Part shown: piece by piece, positions 1 through 8,048 of the stretch
Position numbering within the stretch: the first letter of the stretch is position 1
How the letters are laid out: each line of letters starts with the position of its first letter
Assembly (NCBI GenBank): GCA_934140005.1
Contig: CAKPBB010000013.1
Coordinates: 1-54,299, forward strand
Source: an uncultured Clostridia bacterium
GTDB taxonomy: Bacteria; Bacillota; Clostridia; TANB77; CAG-508
Direction: 5' to 3'
DNA length: 54,299 nucleotides
Notes under the pieces: generated by a model
Database searches by the model: none
Told to the model about the DNA's origin: nothing
Seen by the model: the letters and a program-made list of their open reading frames with translations, nothing else
Program-made: the position numbers and the translations under genes

Positions 1-1
1 A

Positions 2-517
2 CCACAGGGAATAACATTTGAAGGAGAATGGACTAATAATCATAAAATTGGTTCGTTTAAAGAAACGAATGCACAAGGACAAGTTTTTTATCTAGAATGT
101 TCATATGACAATACAATAAATGAAGGTACAGAATTATATAGAACAAATGTATACTACAAAGGACAGATGAAAAATGGATTACGAAATGGTAAAGGAAAAT
201 TTTTTGAAGAAAATGGTAGATACTATGAGGGAGAATGGCTGAATGGTCTAAGGAATGGTAAAGGTAGAGAAAATTATGAAAATGGAACTTATTATGAAGG
301 TGAATGGCTAAATGGCAAAAGGGAAGGTTTTGGAAAAGAAACTTATTTAGATGGAAGTAGATATGAAGGTCATTGGCATGATGATAAAAAATGTGGACAA
401 GGTACACTTTATAATTATATGGGACTTATTCAATACAAAGGTCTATGGGAAAATGATAAAAAATTAGGCAAAATAAAAGGATTTTTTAAAAAATTAAAAG
501 AGATATTTTGGTCATAA
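2..517 (+). CDS. MORN-repeat protein, 5' end outside window
   Basis: The reading frame is open from the first bases of the window, so only the C-terminal 171 residues are seen. At least four tandem MORN units (YYEGEWLNG..NGKG type, about 23 residues each) run from about residue 52 to the end, for example YYKGQMKNGLRNGKG, YYEGEWLNGLRNGKG, YYEGEWLNGKREGFG and RYEGHWHDD. MORN repeats form beta-hairpin arrays, often associated with membranes or protein scaffolding; no enzymatic domain is visible in this part. The last repeat is followed by a short Lys/Phe-rich tail. The internal ATG at 167 is not preceded by a convincing ribosome binding site and the frame upstream still encodes MORN-like sequence, so it is not taken as the start. 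Role unknown. Confidence 0.8.
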   Translation, partial: PQGITFEGEWTNNHKIGSFKETNAQGQVFYLECSYDNTINEGTELYRTNVYYKGQMKNGLRNGKGKFFEENGRYYEGEWLNGLRNGKGRENYENGTYYEGEWLNGKREGFGKETYLDGSRYEGHWHDDKKCGQGTLYNYMGLIQYKGLWENDKKLGKIKGFFKKLKEIFWS

Positions 518-558
518 TAAATAAAAAGTTTGAAAAAACAAAATTTTAAAACAAATAC

Positions 559-587
559 TTGATTTTAAATGTAAATTGTGCTAATAT
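559..587 (+). promoter_or_regulatory. rpsO promoter
   Basis: TTGATT at 559-564 and TAATAT at 582-587 are separated by 17 bases, with an extended -10 (TGC before TAATAT). The distance to rpsO leaves a leader of about 90 bases that could carry the S15 autoregulatory site usual for this gene, but I see no convincing fold in it. Confidence 0.65.
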
Positions 588-682
588 TATATATGCGTTA
601 TGCAGTACCATATACTTAATTAAGGAAAAAAACCTACCTTAAATTCAGTTTATGGCAAATATAAAAATAGGAGGAATATAAA

Positions 683-946
683 ATGACTAAGGAAAGAAAA
701 ACAGAAATTATTAATACTTTCAAAAGAGACGAAAATGATACAGGATCTTCAGAGGTTCAAATAGCTCTTTTAACAGAAAGAATTAAAGAATTAACAGAAC
801 ATTTAAAAGCTCATCCAAATGATAATCATTCAAGAAGAGGACTTTTAAAAATGGTAGGTAAAAGAAGAAACCTATTAAACTACTTAGCAAGAACAGATAT
901 CAATAGATATAGAGATATTGCACAAAAATTATCTTTAAGAAAATAA
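683..946 (+). CDS. rpsO: 30S ribosomal protein S15
   Basis: An 87-residue protein of the standard length for S15, a primary 16S rRNA-binding protein of the small-subunit platform. The diagnostic segment DTGSSEVQIALLTERI near residues 19-34, then HPNDNHSRRGLL and GKRRNLLNYL, is intact. AGGAGG at 671-676 precedes the ATG at normal spacing. It is a monocistronic unit with its own promoter and terminator; pnp follows, the common rpsO-pnp order, but here pnp seems to have a separate promoter and folded leader. Confidence 0.98.
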   Translation: MTKERKTEIINTFKRDENDTGSSEVQIALLTERIKELTEHLKAHPNDNHSRRGLLKMVGKRRNLLNYLARTDINRYRDIAQKLSLRK

Positions 947-954
947 TAAGAATA

Positions 955-987
955 AAGCCCATAGTCTATATGACATTGGGCTTTTAT
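955..987 (+). terminator. rpsO terminator
   Basis: AAGCCCA (955-961) pairs with TGGGCTT (977-983) and is followed by T's. It separates rpsO from pnp. Confidence 0.75.
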
Positions 988-1022
988 ATTACATTTTATT
1001 TGTATATTAAGCAAACAAAATA

Positions 1023-1051
1023 TTGCAATTTTTTATGAAATATAGTAAAAT
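1023..1051 (+). promoter_or_regulatory. possible pnp promoter
   Basis: TTGCAA (1023-1028) and TAAAAT (1046-1051) are 17 bases apart. A start near 1058 would place the whole 1065-1140 inverted repeat in the leader RNA. The -10 is weak. Confidence 0.4.
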
Positions 1052-1064
1052 TAAACAGTAAATT

Positions 1065-1140
1065 ATTTATTTGAAAAGGTAGCTTGTACAATGTACAATA
1101 AAAATTAATGTGTATTGTAGAGGTTACATTTCAAATAAAT
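1065..1140 (+). promoter_or_regulatory. long hairpin in the pnp leader
   Basis: A perfect 12-base inverted repeat, ATTTATTTGAAA (1065-1076) with TTTCAAATAAAT (1129-1140), encloses a second 7-base stem, TACAATA (1094-1100) with TATTGTA (1113-1119). The structure ends 13 bases before the AGGAGG of pnp. In E. coli the pnp leader forms an RNase III-cleaved duplex through which PNPase represses itself; the placement here suggests an analogous control, which is inference. Confidence 0.55.
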
Positions 1141-1166
1141 GAAATAATAATTTAGGAGGAATGAAA

Positions 1167-3284
1167 ATGTTTAAAAGTTATAGTATGGATTTAGCAGGAA
1201 GAACATTAACTTTAGAAACAGGAAAAATGGCTGGATTAGCAAATGCAAGTGTTTTAGTGAAATATGGTGAAACAACTGTGCTTGTTAATGTTACAGCATC
1301 AAAAGAACCAAAAGAGGGAATAGACTTTTTCCCATTATCAGTAGAATACAATGAAAGACAATATGCTGTTGGAAAAATTCCTGGAAGTTTCCAAAAGAGA
1401 GAAGGAAAACCTTCAGAAAAAGCAATTTTAACATCAAGAGCTATTGATAGACCAATTAGACCATTATTTCCAAAAGATTTTAGAAATGATGTTGTTGTTG
1501 ATTGTTTAGTATTATCAGTTGACCCAGATTGTTCACCAGAAGTTTGTGCAATGATTGGTTCATCTGCTGCATTATCAATATCAGATATTCCTTTTGGAGG
1601 TCCAACAGGTTCTGTTTCAGTTGGATATGTTGATGGAGAAGTTGTAATAAATCCTACAGAAGCACAAAGAGAAAAGAGTTTATTAAATTTAACTTTAGCA
1701 GGAACAATTGATAAAATAGCAATGATAGAAGCCGGAGCTTATGAAATAAAAAATGACATCATGTTAGACGCAATAAAAAAAGGTCATGTAGAAATTAAAA
1801 AAATATGTGAATTTATTTCAAATATGAAAGCAGAAATTGGAAAACCTAAATTTGAATATAAACATTTTGTAGTTGACGAAGAATTATACAATGAAGTTTA
1901 TGCAGAATTTGGTGAAAGAATGAAACAAGATGTTCAAACACCAGATAAAATCGAAAGAGATGAAAAAATTGCTAGATTCACAGCAGATGTACAAGCATGG
2001 TATTCAGAAAAATATGGAGAAGAAGCTTTAGAAGAAAAGAAATCAGCAATTAATGATGCCATATATAAATTAGAAAAGAAAACTGTTCGTAAATTAATTT
2101 TAGATGAAGGAAAAAGAGTTGATGGTAGAGGAATCTATGATATTAGACCTTTATCTTGTGAAGTAGGATTAATTCCACGTGTTCATGGCAGTGCAATGTT
2201 TAATAGAGGAAGAACACAAGTATTATCAATTGCAACATTAGGTATGATTAGTGAAGAACAAATTATAGATGGATTAGACCAAAAAGAAACAACAAATAGA
2301 TATATGCATCATTATAATTTCCCTGGATATAGTGTTGGTGAAGCTAAAGCATCAAGAGGACCAGGAAGAAGAGAAATCGGACACGGAGCATTAGCAGAAA
2401 AAGCATTAGAACCAGTTATTCCAAGTGAAGATGAATTTCCATATTCAATTCGTGTTGTATCAGAAGTATTAAGTTCAAATGGTTCAACATCACAAGGAAG
2501 TATTTGTGGTTCAACACTTGCTTTAATGGATGCAGGTGTACCTATTAAAAGACCAGTTGCTGGTATTTCAACAGGCTTAATTACAGATGAAAATGATCCA
2601 AATCATTATGTGGTAATAACAGATATTCAAGGAATAGAAGATTTCTTTGGAGATATGGACTTTAAAGTTGGTGGAACAAAAGAAGGTATTACAGCAATTC
2701 AAGTTGATATTAAAGTTGATGGTTTAAGCTATGATATAATTGCAGAAGCTTTTGACAGAACTGAAAAAGCAAGAAATTATATTTTAGATGAAATAATGTT
2801 ACCACAAATTTCAGAACCTAGAAAAGATTTATCAAAATATGCACCAAGAATAATTACAATGAAAATCAATCCAGACAAAATAAAAGATGTTATCGGAACA
2901 GGTGGAAAAGTAATAAACAAAATTATTGACGAAACTGGCGTTAAAATAGATATCGAAGAAGATGGTAGAGTATTTATATCTTCAACAGAGCCAGAAGGTG
3001 CTAGAAAAGCTAAAGAAATCATTGAAAACATAACAAGAGATATTGAAGTTGGTGGAATTTATACAGGCAAAGTTACAAGAATTGCAACATTTGGGGCTTT
3101 TATAGAACTTACTGAAAATAAAGAAGGATTACTTCATATTTCAAAAATTTCAAAAGAAAGAGTAAACAAAGTTGAAGATGTATTTAAAGTTGGAGACGAA
3201 GTTACTGTTAAAGTTTATGAAATTGACGAACAGGGTAGAATAAATTTAACAAGAAAAGATTTATATACAGACGAACAAAAATAA
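1167..3284 (+). CDS. pnp: polyribonucleotide nucleotidyltransferase (PNPase)
   Basis: A 3'-5' phosphorolytic exoribonuclease central to mRNA turnover, 705 residues from this start. Order: first RNase PH-like domain (residues 1-220), helical linker, second RNase PH-like domain with the phosphate-binding segment (VSEVLSSNGSTSQGSICG), a KH domain with the GxxG loop (IGTGGKVINKI), and a C-terminal S1 domain (GGIYTGKVTRIATFGAFIEL). An ATG at 1161 is in frame but lies 1 base after AGGAGG (1154-1159), too close for initiation; the ATG at 1167 has normal spacing and gives the usual MFKSYSMDLAGR-type N-terminus. The leader hairpin at 1065-1140 suggests autoregulation. Confidence 0.97.
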   Translation: MFKSYSMDLAGRTLTLETGKMAGLANASVLVKYGETTVLVNVTASKEPKEGIDFFPLSVEYNERQYAVGKIPGSFQKREGKPSEKAILTSRAIDRPIRPLFPKDFRNDVVVDCLVLSVDPDCSPEVCAMIGSSAALSISDIPFGGPTGSVSVGYVDGEVVINPTEAQREKSLLNLTLAGTIDKIAMIEAGAYEIKNDIMLDAIKKGHVEIKKICEFISNMKAEIGKPKFEYKHFVVDEELYNEVYAEFGERMKQDVQTPDKIERDEKIARFTADVQAWYSEKYGEEALEEKKSAINDAIYKLEKKTVRKLILDEGKRVDGRGIYDIRPLSCEVGLIPRVHGSAMFNRGRTQVLSIATLGMISEEQIIDGLDQKETTNRYMHHYNFPGYSVGEAKASRGPGRREIGHGALAEKALEPVIPSEDEFPYSIRVVSEVLSSNGSTSQGSICGSTLALMDAGVPIKRPVAGISTGLITDENDPNHYVVITDIQGIEDFFGDMDFKVGGTKEGITAIQVDIKVDGLSYDIIAEAFDRTEKARNYILDEIMLPQISEPRKDLSKYAPRIITMKINPDKIKDVIGTGGKVINKIIDETGVKIDIEEDGRVFISSTEPEGARKAKEIIENITRDIEVGGIYTGKVTRIATFGAFIELTENKEGLLHISKISKERVNKVEDVFKVGDEVTVKVYEIDEQGRINLTRKDLYTDEQK

Positions 3285-3312
3285 AAATTGTAAAGCACTT
3301 TTTTATAATATT

Positions 3313-3344
3313 AAAAAATCTCTCAAAATATGAGAGATTTTTTT
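3313..3344 (+). terminator. pnp terminator
   Basis: AAATCTCTCA (3316-3325) pairs perfectly with TGAGAGATTT (3331-3340), with a 5-base loop and a T-run. Confidence 0.85.
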
Positions 3345-3391
3345 GAATTTTTTGCCATTTTCTTAATTTTTTATGAATTTCAGTTAAAAGC

Positions 3392-3420
3392 TTGAATTGT
3401 TTTAAAAAAAATGCTATAAT
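3392..3420 (+). promoter_or_regulatory. promoter of the glycosyltransferase gene
   Basis: TTGAAT (3392-3397), 17-base spacer, TATAAT (3415-3420). Confidence 0.7.
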
Positions 3421-3463
3421 ATTAAATGTGAAATAACAGAAAATATGAAAAGAGGAGTAAAAG

Positions 3464-4696
3464 ATGAAGTATTTGTATATCTTACAGCAAGCTCTAATTT
3501 GGGTAGTTACAATTTTTTGGCTATATCAAATGGCTGTAAGTTTTTGTTCACTAATTAAATTAAAAGAAAAAAAATTATTAACAAATAAAAATCACAAATT
3601 TATGGCAATTATTCCGGCACATAACGAAGAATTTGTTATTAGAAATCTAGTAGAAAGTCTAAAAGAACAAAATTATCCAAAGGAATTATATGATATATAT
3701 GTTATTGCAGATAATTGTACAGACGATACTGCTGAAATAGCTAAAGATGCTGGAGCAATTGTTATGAAAAGATTTGATCCAGAGCATAAAACAAAAGGTC
3801 ATGCATTAAATTGGTTTTTAAAACAAAAAATTGAAGAAAATGCTGATTATGATGCTTTCTGTGTATTTGATGCAGATAATATTGTAGATAGAAATTTCTT
3901 AAAAGCAATGAATAAAAAACTTTGTCAAGGTGAAGAAATAGTACAAGGTTATAGAGATATGAAAAATCCAACAGATTCTTGGGTATCAGCTGGATATGCG
4001 ATATTTTATTGGATGATGAATAAATTTTATCATTTAGCTAGATACAATTTGGGATTATCTCCTTTAATAAATGGAACTGGATTTATGGTAAAGTTTGATG
4101 TAATAAAACCAAATGGATGGCAAACCATTACATTAACAGAAGATATTGAATTTTCTTTAATAAATATAGCTCACGGAAGAAAATTGGGATGGGCAACAGA
4201 TGCAATTGTATATGATGAGCAACCTGTTGGATTCAAACAAAGTTGGTCACAAAGATCTAGATGGTCTGTTGGACATTTACAATGTATGAAACATTATACA
4301 AAAGATTTAGCAAATGGAGTTAAAGAATATAAAACTTTAATGAATTTTGATGGTTTATTGTATATGATGGGAATTCCAATGATGATTTTAACTTTTTTAT
4401 TATTAGGAATCAATACAGTTTTATTTGCCAATAATCAAATGACAGGTCCAGAACTTGTATGGCAATATGCAAGATATTTAGGAGCAACTTTTATAATGCC
4501 AATTTTAACAGCTTTGGTTGTTTTAATATTGGACAAAAGAGAGATTAAACCAATGATAAAGGGATTGTTATGTTATCCTTTATTTATGGGATCTTGGATT
4601 TTAATAAATATAAAATGTTTAATTAAACCAGATACAAAATGGGAAAAAATTGAACACGTTAGAAGTATACAAATTAAAGAAAAAGAAATTGTATAA
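3464..4696 (+). CDS. membrane glycosyltransferase, family 2 (processive type)
   Basis: A 410-residue inner-membrane GT2 enzyme expected to transfer a sugar from a nucleotide-sugar to a growing glycan. One N-terminal membrane segment (about 5-30) precedes the GT-A domain: nucleotide-binding PAHNEE (51-56), DAD metal-binding motif (136-138), TED (225-227) and QRSRW (263-267), the last diagnostic of processive BcsA/NodC/IcaA-like synthases. Three C-terminal membrane segments follow (about 295-320, 340-358, 368-388). It has its own promoter and terminator, so there is no operon partner to name the polymer. No PilZ domain is present. Substrate unknown; an exopolysaccharide or cell-surface glycan is the likely product. 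Confidence 0.85.
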   Translation: MKYLYILQQALIWVVTIFWLYQMAVSFCSLIKLKEKKLLTNKNHKFMAIIPAHNEEFVIRNLVESLKEQNYPKELYDIYVIADNCTDDTAEIAKDAGAIVMKRFDPEHKTKGHALNWFLKQKIEENADYDAFCVFDADNIVDRNFLKAMNKKLCQGEEIVQGYRDMKNPTDSWVSAGYAIFYWMMNKFYHLARYNLGLSPLINGTGFMVKFDVIKPNGWQTITLTEDIEFSLINIAHGRKLGWATDAIVYDEQPVGFKQSWSQRSRWSVGHLQCMKHYTKDLANGVKEYKTLMNFDGLLYMMGIPMMILTFLLLGINTVLFANNQMTGPELVWQYARYLGATFIMPILTALVVLILDKREIKPMIKGLLCYPLFMGSWILINIKCLIKPDTKWEKIEHVRSIQIKEKEIV

Positions 4697-4725
4697 TGAT
4701 GCAATAAAATATCTATAAATTAAAT

Positions 4726-4773
4726 AAAAAGCTTTCAAATTTATTAATACGAAATGAATTTGAGGCTTTTTTT
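4726..4773 (+). terminator. glycosyltransferase terminator
   Basis: AAAAAGCTTTCAAATT (4726-4741) pairs with AATTTGAGGCTTTTTT (4757-4772), leaving a 15-base loop and ending in T's. Confidence 0.75.
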
Positions 4774-4786
4774 ATTACGTTTGTAC

Positions 4787-4815
4787 TTGTAAAATTTTAT
4801 AAAAAATGATAATAT
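4787..4815 (+). promoter_or_regulatory. promoter of the pilin-like gene
   Basis: TTGTAA (4787-4792), 17 bases, TAATAT (4810-4815) with extended -10 TGA. Confidence 0.6.
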
Positions 4816-4852
4816 GTATGAAGTATAATGAATTTGATAGGAGATTATTCAA

Positions 4853-5425
4853 ATGAAGAATGAAAAAGGTGTTACATTAACTGCTTTAGCAATTACAATA
4901 ATAGTAATTTTTATATTAGCAAGTATCAGTATTAACTATGGTGTTGATACTTTAAATGAAAGCAAAGCTAAAAACTTGGAAGCATCTTTAGCAATTGTTG
5001 AACAAGCTATTGCTGAACAATATATAAAAGCAGTTGAACTAAGACAAGACTCAATTAAAAGCACAGATTCAAAACCAGAAATCTTTGTTGGAACAATGGT
5101 AAATGCAAATGATTTACCAGAAATTGGTGATGGAAAAGAATTTTTTTTAAAAGAAAAATTACAAGGATTAGCAAGTAATAATTTAACCTATTCAGAATGT
5201 TATTATAGACTAGAGCCAACAGATTTAATACAATTAAAGATTGAAAGTGATGATCAAAACAAATACACATATATTGTAAATTATTCGACTGGTGAAGTCT
5301 TTAATGAAACAAAGAAGAAAACTTCAACAGGTACTATATTATATTATTCTGGTAAAACAGGTAATAATAGTACACAAGCAACAGAAATTAACAAAGAAGA
5401 AGACAAAAGTTCTTTTGTGGAATAG
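4853..5425 (+). CDS. type IV pilin-like / pseudopilin-like protein
   Basis: 190 residues. The N-terminus MKNEKGVTLTALAITIIVIF resembles a class III prepilin leader: short basic leader, Gly before the cut (G6), then a long hydrophobic helix. The usual Glu at mature position 5 is replaced by Ala. The rest is soluble and acidic, with a Thr/Ser/Asn/Glu-rich C-terminus. Clostridia often encode isolated proteins with this N-terminal signature, exported and anchored by the helix. No pilus assembly ATPase, platform protein or prepilin peptidase lies nearby, so assembly into a pilus is unproven. It is followed by murB after 42 bases and may be cotranscribed with it. Confidence 0.6.
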   Translation: MKNEKGVTLTALAITIIVIFILASISINYGVDTLNESKAKNLEASLAIVEQAIAEQYIKAVELRQDSIKSTDSKPEIFVGTMVNANDLPEIGDGKEFFLKEKLQGLASNNLTYSECYYRLEPTDLIQLKIESDDQNKYTYIVNYSTGEVFNETKKKTSTGTILYYSGKTGNNSTQATEINKEEDKSSFVE

Positions 5426-5467
5426 AACGAATATTATATAACAATCAAAACACAATGAGGTGATACT

Positions 5468-6382
5468 TTGGAAAATATAGATAATGAACTAATGAATATA
5501 ATTTCAAAAGATAGAATTTTGAAAGATGAACCTATGAAAAAGCATACTTCTTTTAAAGTAGGGGGAAATGCAGATTATTTTATAATTGTTAATAATGAAA
5601 AAGAATTAAAAGAAATTTTAGACTTTGCAAATAAAAAAAATATACCAATTCAGCTTGTTGGCAATGGCACTAATTTGCTTGTGACTGACAAGGGAATTAG
5701 AGGAATTGTTATAAAGCTAAATATGAAAAAATACAAAATAACTAGAACAAAGGATTACGCACAAATTACAGTAGAAGCTGGATTTCCATTATGTATGTTA
5801 GCTAATATTGCTATAAAGGAGGAACTTGGAAATTTAGAATTTTTATCTGGAATTCCTGGAACAATAGGCGGGGCTATTAGAATGAATGCGGGTGCTTATG
5901 GAATGGAAATGAAAGATATTGTTATAAAAACCAAATATTTATCCATGGATGGAAAAATTCATAAAATAAATTTGGCAGAGCACAAGTTCTCATATAGATA
6001 CAGTAAATTTGCAGAAGAAGATTCAATAATATTAGAAACTACAATTAAAGTTCCATATAGCAATAAAGAAGAAATAGAATCAAAAATTAAAGAATATTCT
6101 ACATCCAGAAAAGAGCATCAACCAATAGAATATCCTAGTGCAGGAAGTACATTTAAAAGAAAAGAAGGGATTATAACTGCAAAACTAATTGATGAGTGTG
6201 GGCTTAAAGGGTACTCAATTGGAGATGCTGAAGTTTCTACAAAACATGCTGGTTTTATTATAAATAAAGGAAATGCAAAGGCTAAAGAAATTTTAGAATT
6301 AATAGAATATGTGAAAAAAGTCGTATATGAAAAAACAAATGAAAATATTGAATTAGAAGTACTAGTTATAGGAGAAAAATAG
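5468..6382 (+). CDS. murB: UDP-N-acetylenolpyruvoylglucosamine reductase
   Basis: FAD-dependent reduction of UDP-GlcNAc-enolpyruvate to UDP-MurNAc, the second committed step of peptidoglycan synthesis, in the cytoplasm. 304 residues, normal for the type IIb enzymes of Firmicutes. Visible: FAD-binding NGTNLLV, GIPGTIGGAIRMNAGAYG, the YRYSKF segment and the catalytic-serine segment PSAGSTFKR, then CGLKGYSIGDAEVSTKHAGF. The start is TTG at 5468, preceded by GAGGTGAT at good spacing; no ATG gives an intact N-terminus. yvcK follows 30 bases later. Confidence 0.95.
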   Translation: MENIDNELMNIISKDRILKDEPMKKHTSFKVGGNADYFIIVNNEKELKEILDFANKKNIPIQLVGNGTNLLVTDKGIRGIVIKLNMKKYKITRTKDYAQITVEAGFPLCMLANIAIKEELGNLEFLSGIPGTIGGAIRMNAGAYGMEMKDIVIKTKYLSMDGKIHKINLAEHKFSYRYSKFAEEDSIILETTIKVPYSNKEEIESKIKEYSTSRKEHQPIEYPSAGSTFKRKEGIITAKLIDECGLKGYSIGDAEVSTKHAGFIINKGNAKAKEILELIEYVKKVVYEKTNENIELEVLVIGEK

Positions 6383-6412
6383 AACTTTAATAGTTATGGA
6401 GAGGAGCAAAAA

Positions 6413-7990
6413 ATGAAATCGTTTTTTGAATGGTTTAAAGCAAGCACTAAAGTAAAAAGATGGATAGTTTTAATTTTAATAGGAGTTGTGTTAACATGTT
6501 ATGCTTTTTCTAAAATACTAGTCACAACTGAAATTACTTTTAATGAAATTGCAAAAATTGTGGCATTATTTGTATTTGGTTTCTTGGCAATTGTTTTAGG
6601 TATAGTTTTTATTCAAAAAAGAACTTTAGAAATAATTATTGAAGCGAATGGTGCTGATGCCGAAAAAAGCAAGAAAGCAAAAGTTAATATAAAATCACTT
6701 ATTTTTAACAAAAAAGTTTATGAAAATGGACCAAAAGTATTAGTAATAGGCGGTGGAAAAGGGCTAAATACTGTTATTGAAGGACTAAAAAAATATACTA
6801 ATAATATTACGTCTCTAGTAACAATGGCAGACTATGGAATGAATCCAAGTGAATCAAGAAAAGAACTTGATATATTACCACTTTCAGATATAAAAGATAG
6901 TATAATTGCAATGTCTGATCATGAGGAAATAATGGGCAAATTAATGAATTTAACTTTCAAAAATGATAGACTAAAAAATTTAAACTTTGGTGATATATAT
7001 TTAACAGCAATGAATGAAATTTATGATAATGTCCCAGAAGCAATTAGAAAAAGTACAGAAGTATTAAATATAAATGGTAGAGTTATACCTGTTACACTTG
7101 ATGAAATTAAAATTTGTGCTGAATTAAATGATGGAACTACAATTGAACAAAAAAGTAAGATACCAGAAGTAGTTGCAGAAAGGGTAGAATCAATAAATAG
7201 AATTTATATTTCACCATCTAATGCAACACCAGCTCCTGGTGTATTAGAAGCAATTGCAGATGCAGAAGCAATAATTATAGGTCCTGGAAGTTTATATACA
7301 AATGTTATTCCAAATTTGCTTGTAAAAGGTGTTGCAAAAGCAATTAAAGATAGTAAAGCAATAAAAGTATATATATCAAATATTATGACAGAACCTGGAC
7401 AAACAGATAACTATACTTTAGCAGACCATATTCAAACTATACAAGACCATGTAGGAACAGGAGTATTTGATATTTGTTTAGCAGACTCAGGTGAAATAGT
7501 TCCAGAATTTGTTAGAAGATATAATCAAGAAGGTGCAGATGTTGTTGATTTAAATAAAGCTAAAGCAACATCGTTAGGAGTAAAAGTTATTGAGAAAAAT
7601 ATGTCTTGCATAAGAAATGGAGAAATTAGACATGATCCAGATGCAATAGCATCAACAATTATAGAATTAATTTGTAATGAACTTAGATTTCAAGATAAGC
7701 AAAATGAAACAGAATATATGCTTTTAAATTCTGTTTTAAGAGAACAAAATAAATTACAAGCTAAAAGAAATAAAATGGCTGAAAAAGATGAAAAGAGGAT
7801 TGCACAGGGTAAAGCTCCAAGAAAGAGTAAATCTTCAAAGAAACCAAGCAAATTTCAAGAAAAATATAAAGAAAGAGTTGAATCAATACAAACATCTGAT
7901 TCAAGGATAGAAGAAAATAAAAAAATAGCACAACAAATAGAAAAAATGGAAGGAAAGTTAAAAAATAATACAACTAAAAAGAAGAAATAA
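6413..7990 (+). CDS. yvcK: YvcK/CofD-like family protein with N-terminal membrane segments
   Basis: Firmicute YvcK (gluconeogenesis factor, MgfK) binds UDP-sugars and supports growth on gluconeogenic carbon and cell shape. This copy has 525 residues against about 320 for B. subtilis YvcK: two membrane helices at the N-terminus (about 16-35 and 45-68), the CofD-like core (105-430) and a basic Lys-rich tail. The core keeps IIGPGSLYTNVIPNLL and SNIMTEPGQTDNYTLADHI. The two nucleotide/sugar loops are altered: GGGKGLN (113-119) where GGGTGLS is usual and TMADYGMNPSESRKEL (137-152) where ADDGGSSGRLR is usual. It follows murB as in other Clostridia, but rapZ and whiA are absent. Confidence 0.85.
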   Translation: MKSFFEWFKASTKVKRWIVLILIGVVLTCYAFSKILVTTEITFNEIAKIVALFVFGFLAIVLGIVFIQKRTLEIIIEANGADAEKSKKAKVNIKSLIFNKKVYENGPKVLVIGGGKGLNTVIEGLKKYTNNITSLVTMADYGMNPSESRKELDILPLSDIKDSIIAMSDHEEIMGKLMNLTFKNDRLKNLNFGDIYLTAMNEIYDNVPEAIRKSTEVLNINGRVIPVTLDEIKICAELNDGTTIEQKSKIPEVVAERVESINRIYISPSNATPAPGVLEAIADAEAIIIGPGSLYTNVIPNLLVKGVAKAIKDSKAIKVYISNIMTEPGQTDNYTLADHIQTIQDHVGTGVFDICLADSGEIVPEFVRRYNQEGADVVDLNKAKATSLGVKVIEKNMSCIRNGEIRHDPDAIASTIIELICNELRFQDKQNETEYMLLNSVLREQNKLQAKRNKMAEKDEKRIAQGKAPRKSKSSKKPSKFQEKYKERVESIQTSDSRIEENKKIAQQIEKMEGKLKNNTTKKKK

Positions 7991-8048
7991 TTCTATAAGT
8001 GCAAACAAAATATGGAATGAAAATTAGAAATTTAGGAGTAATGTACAA

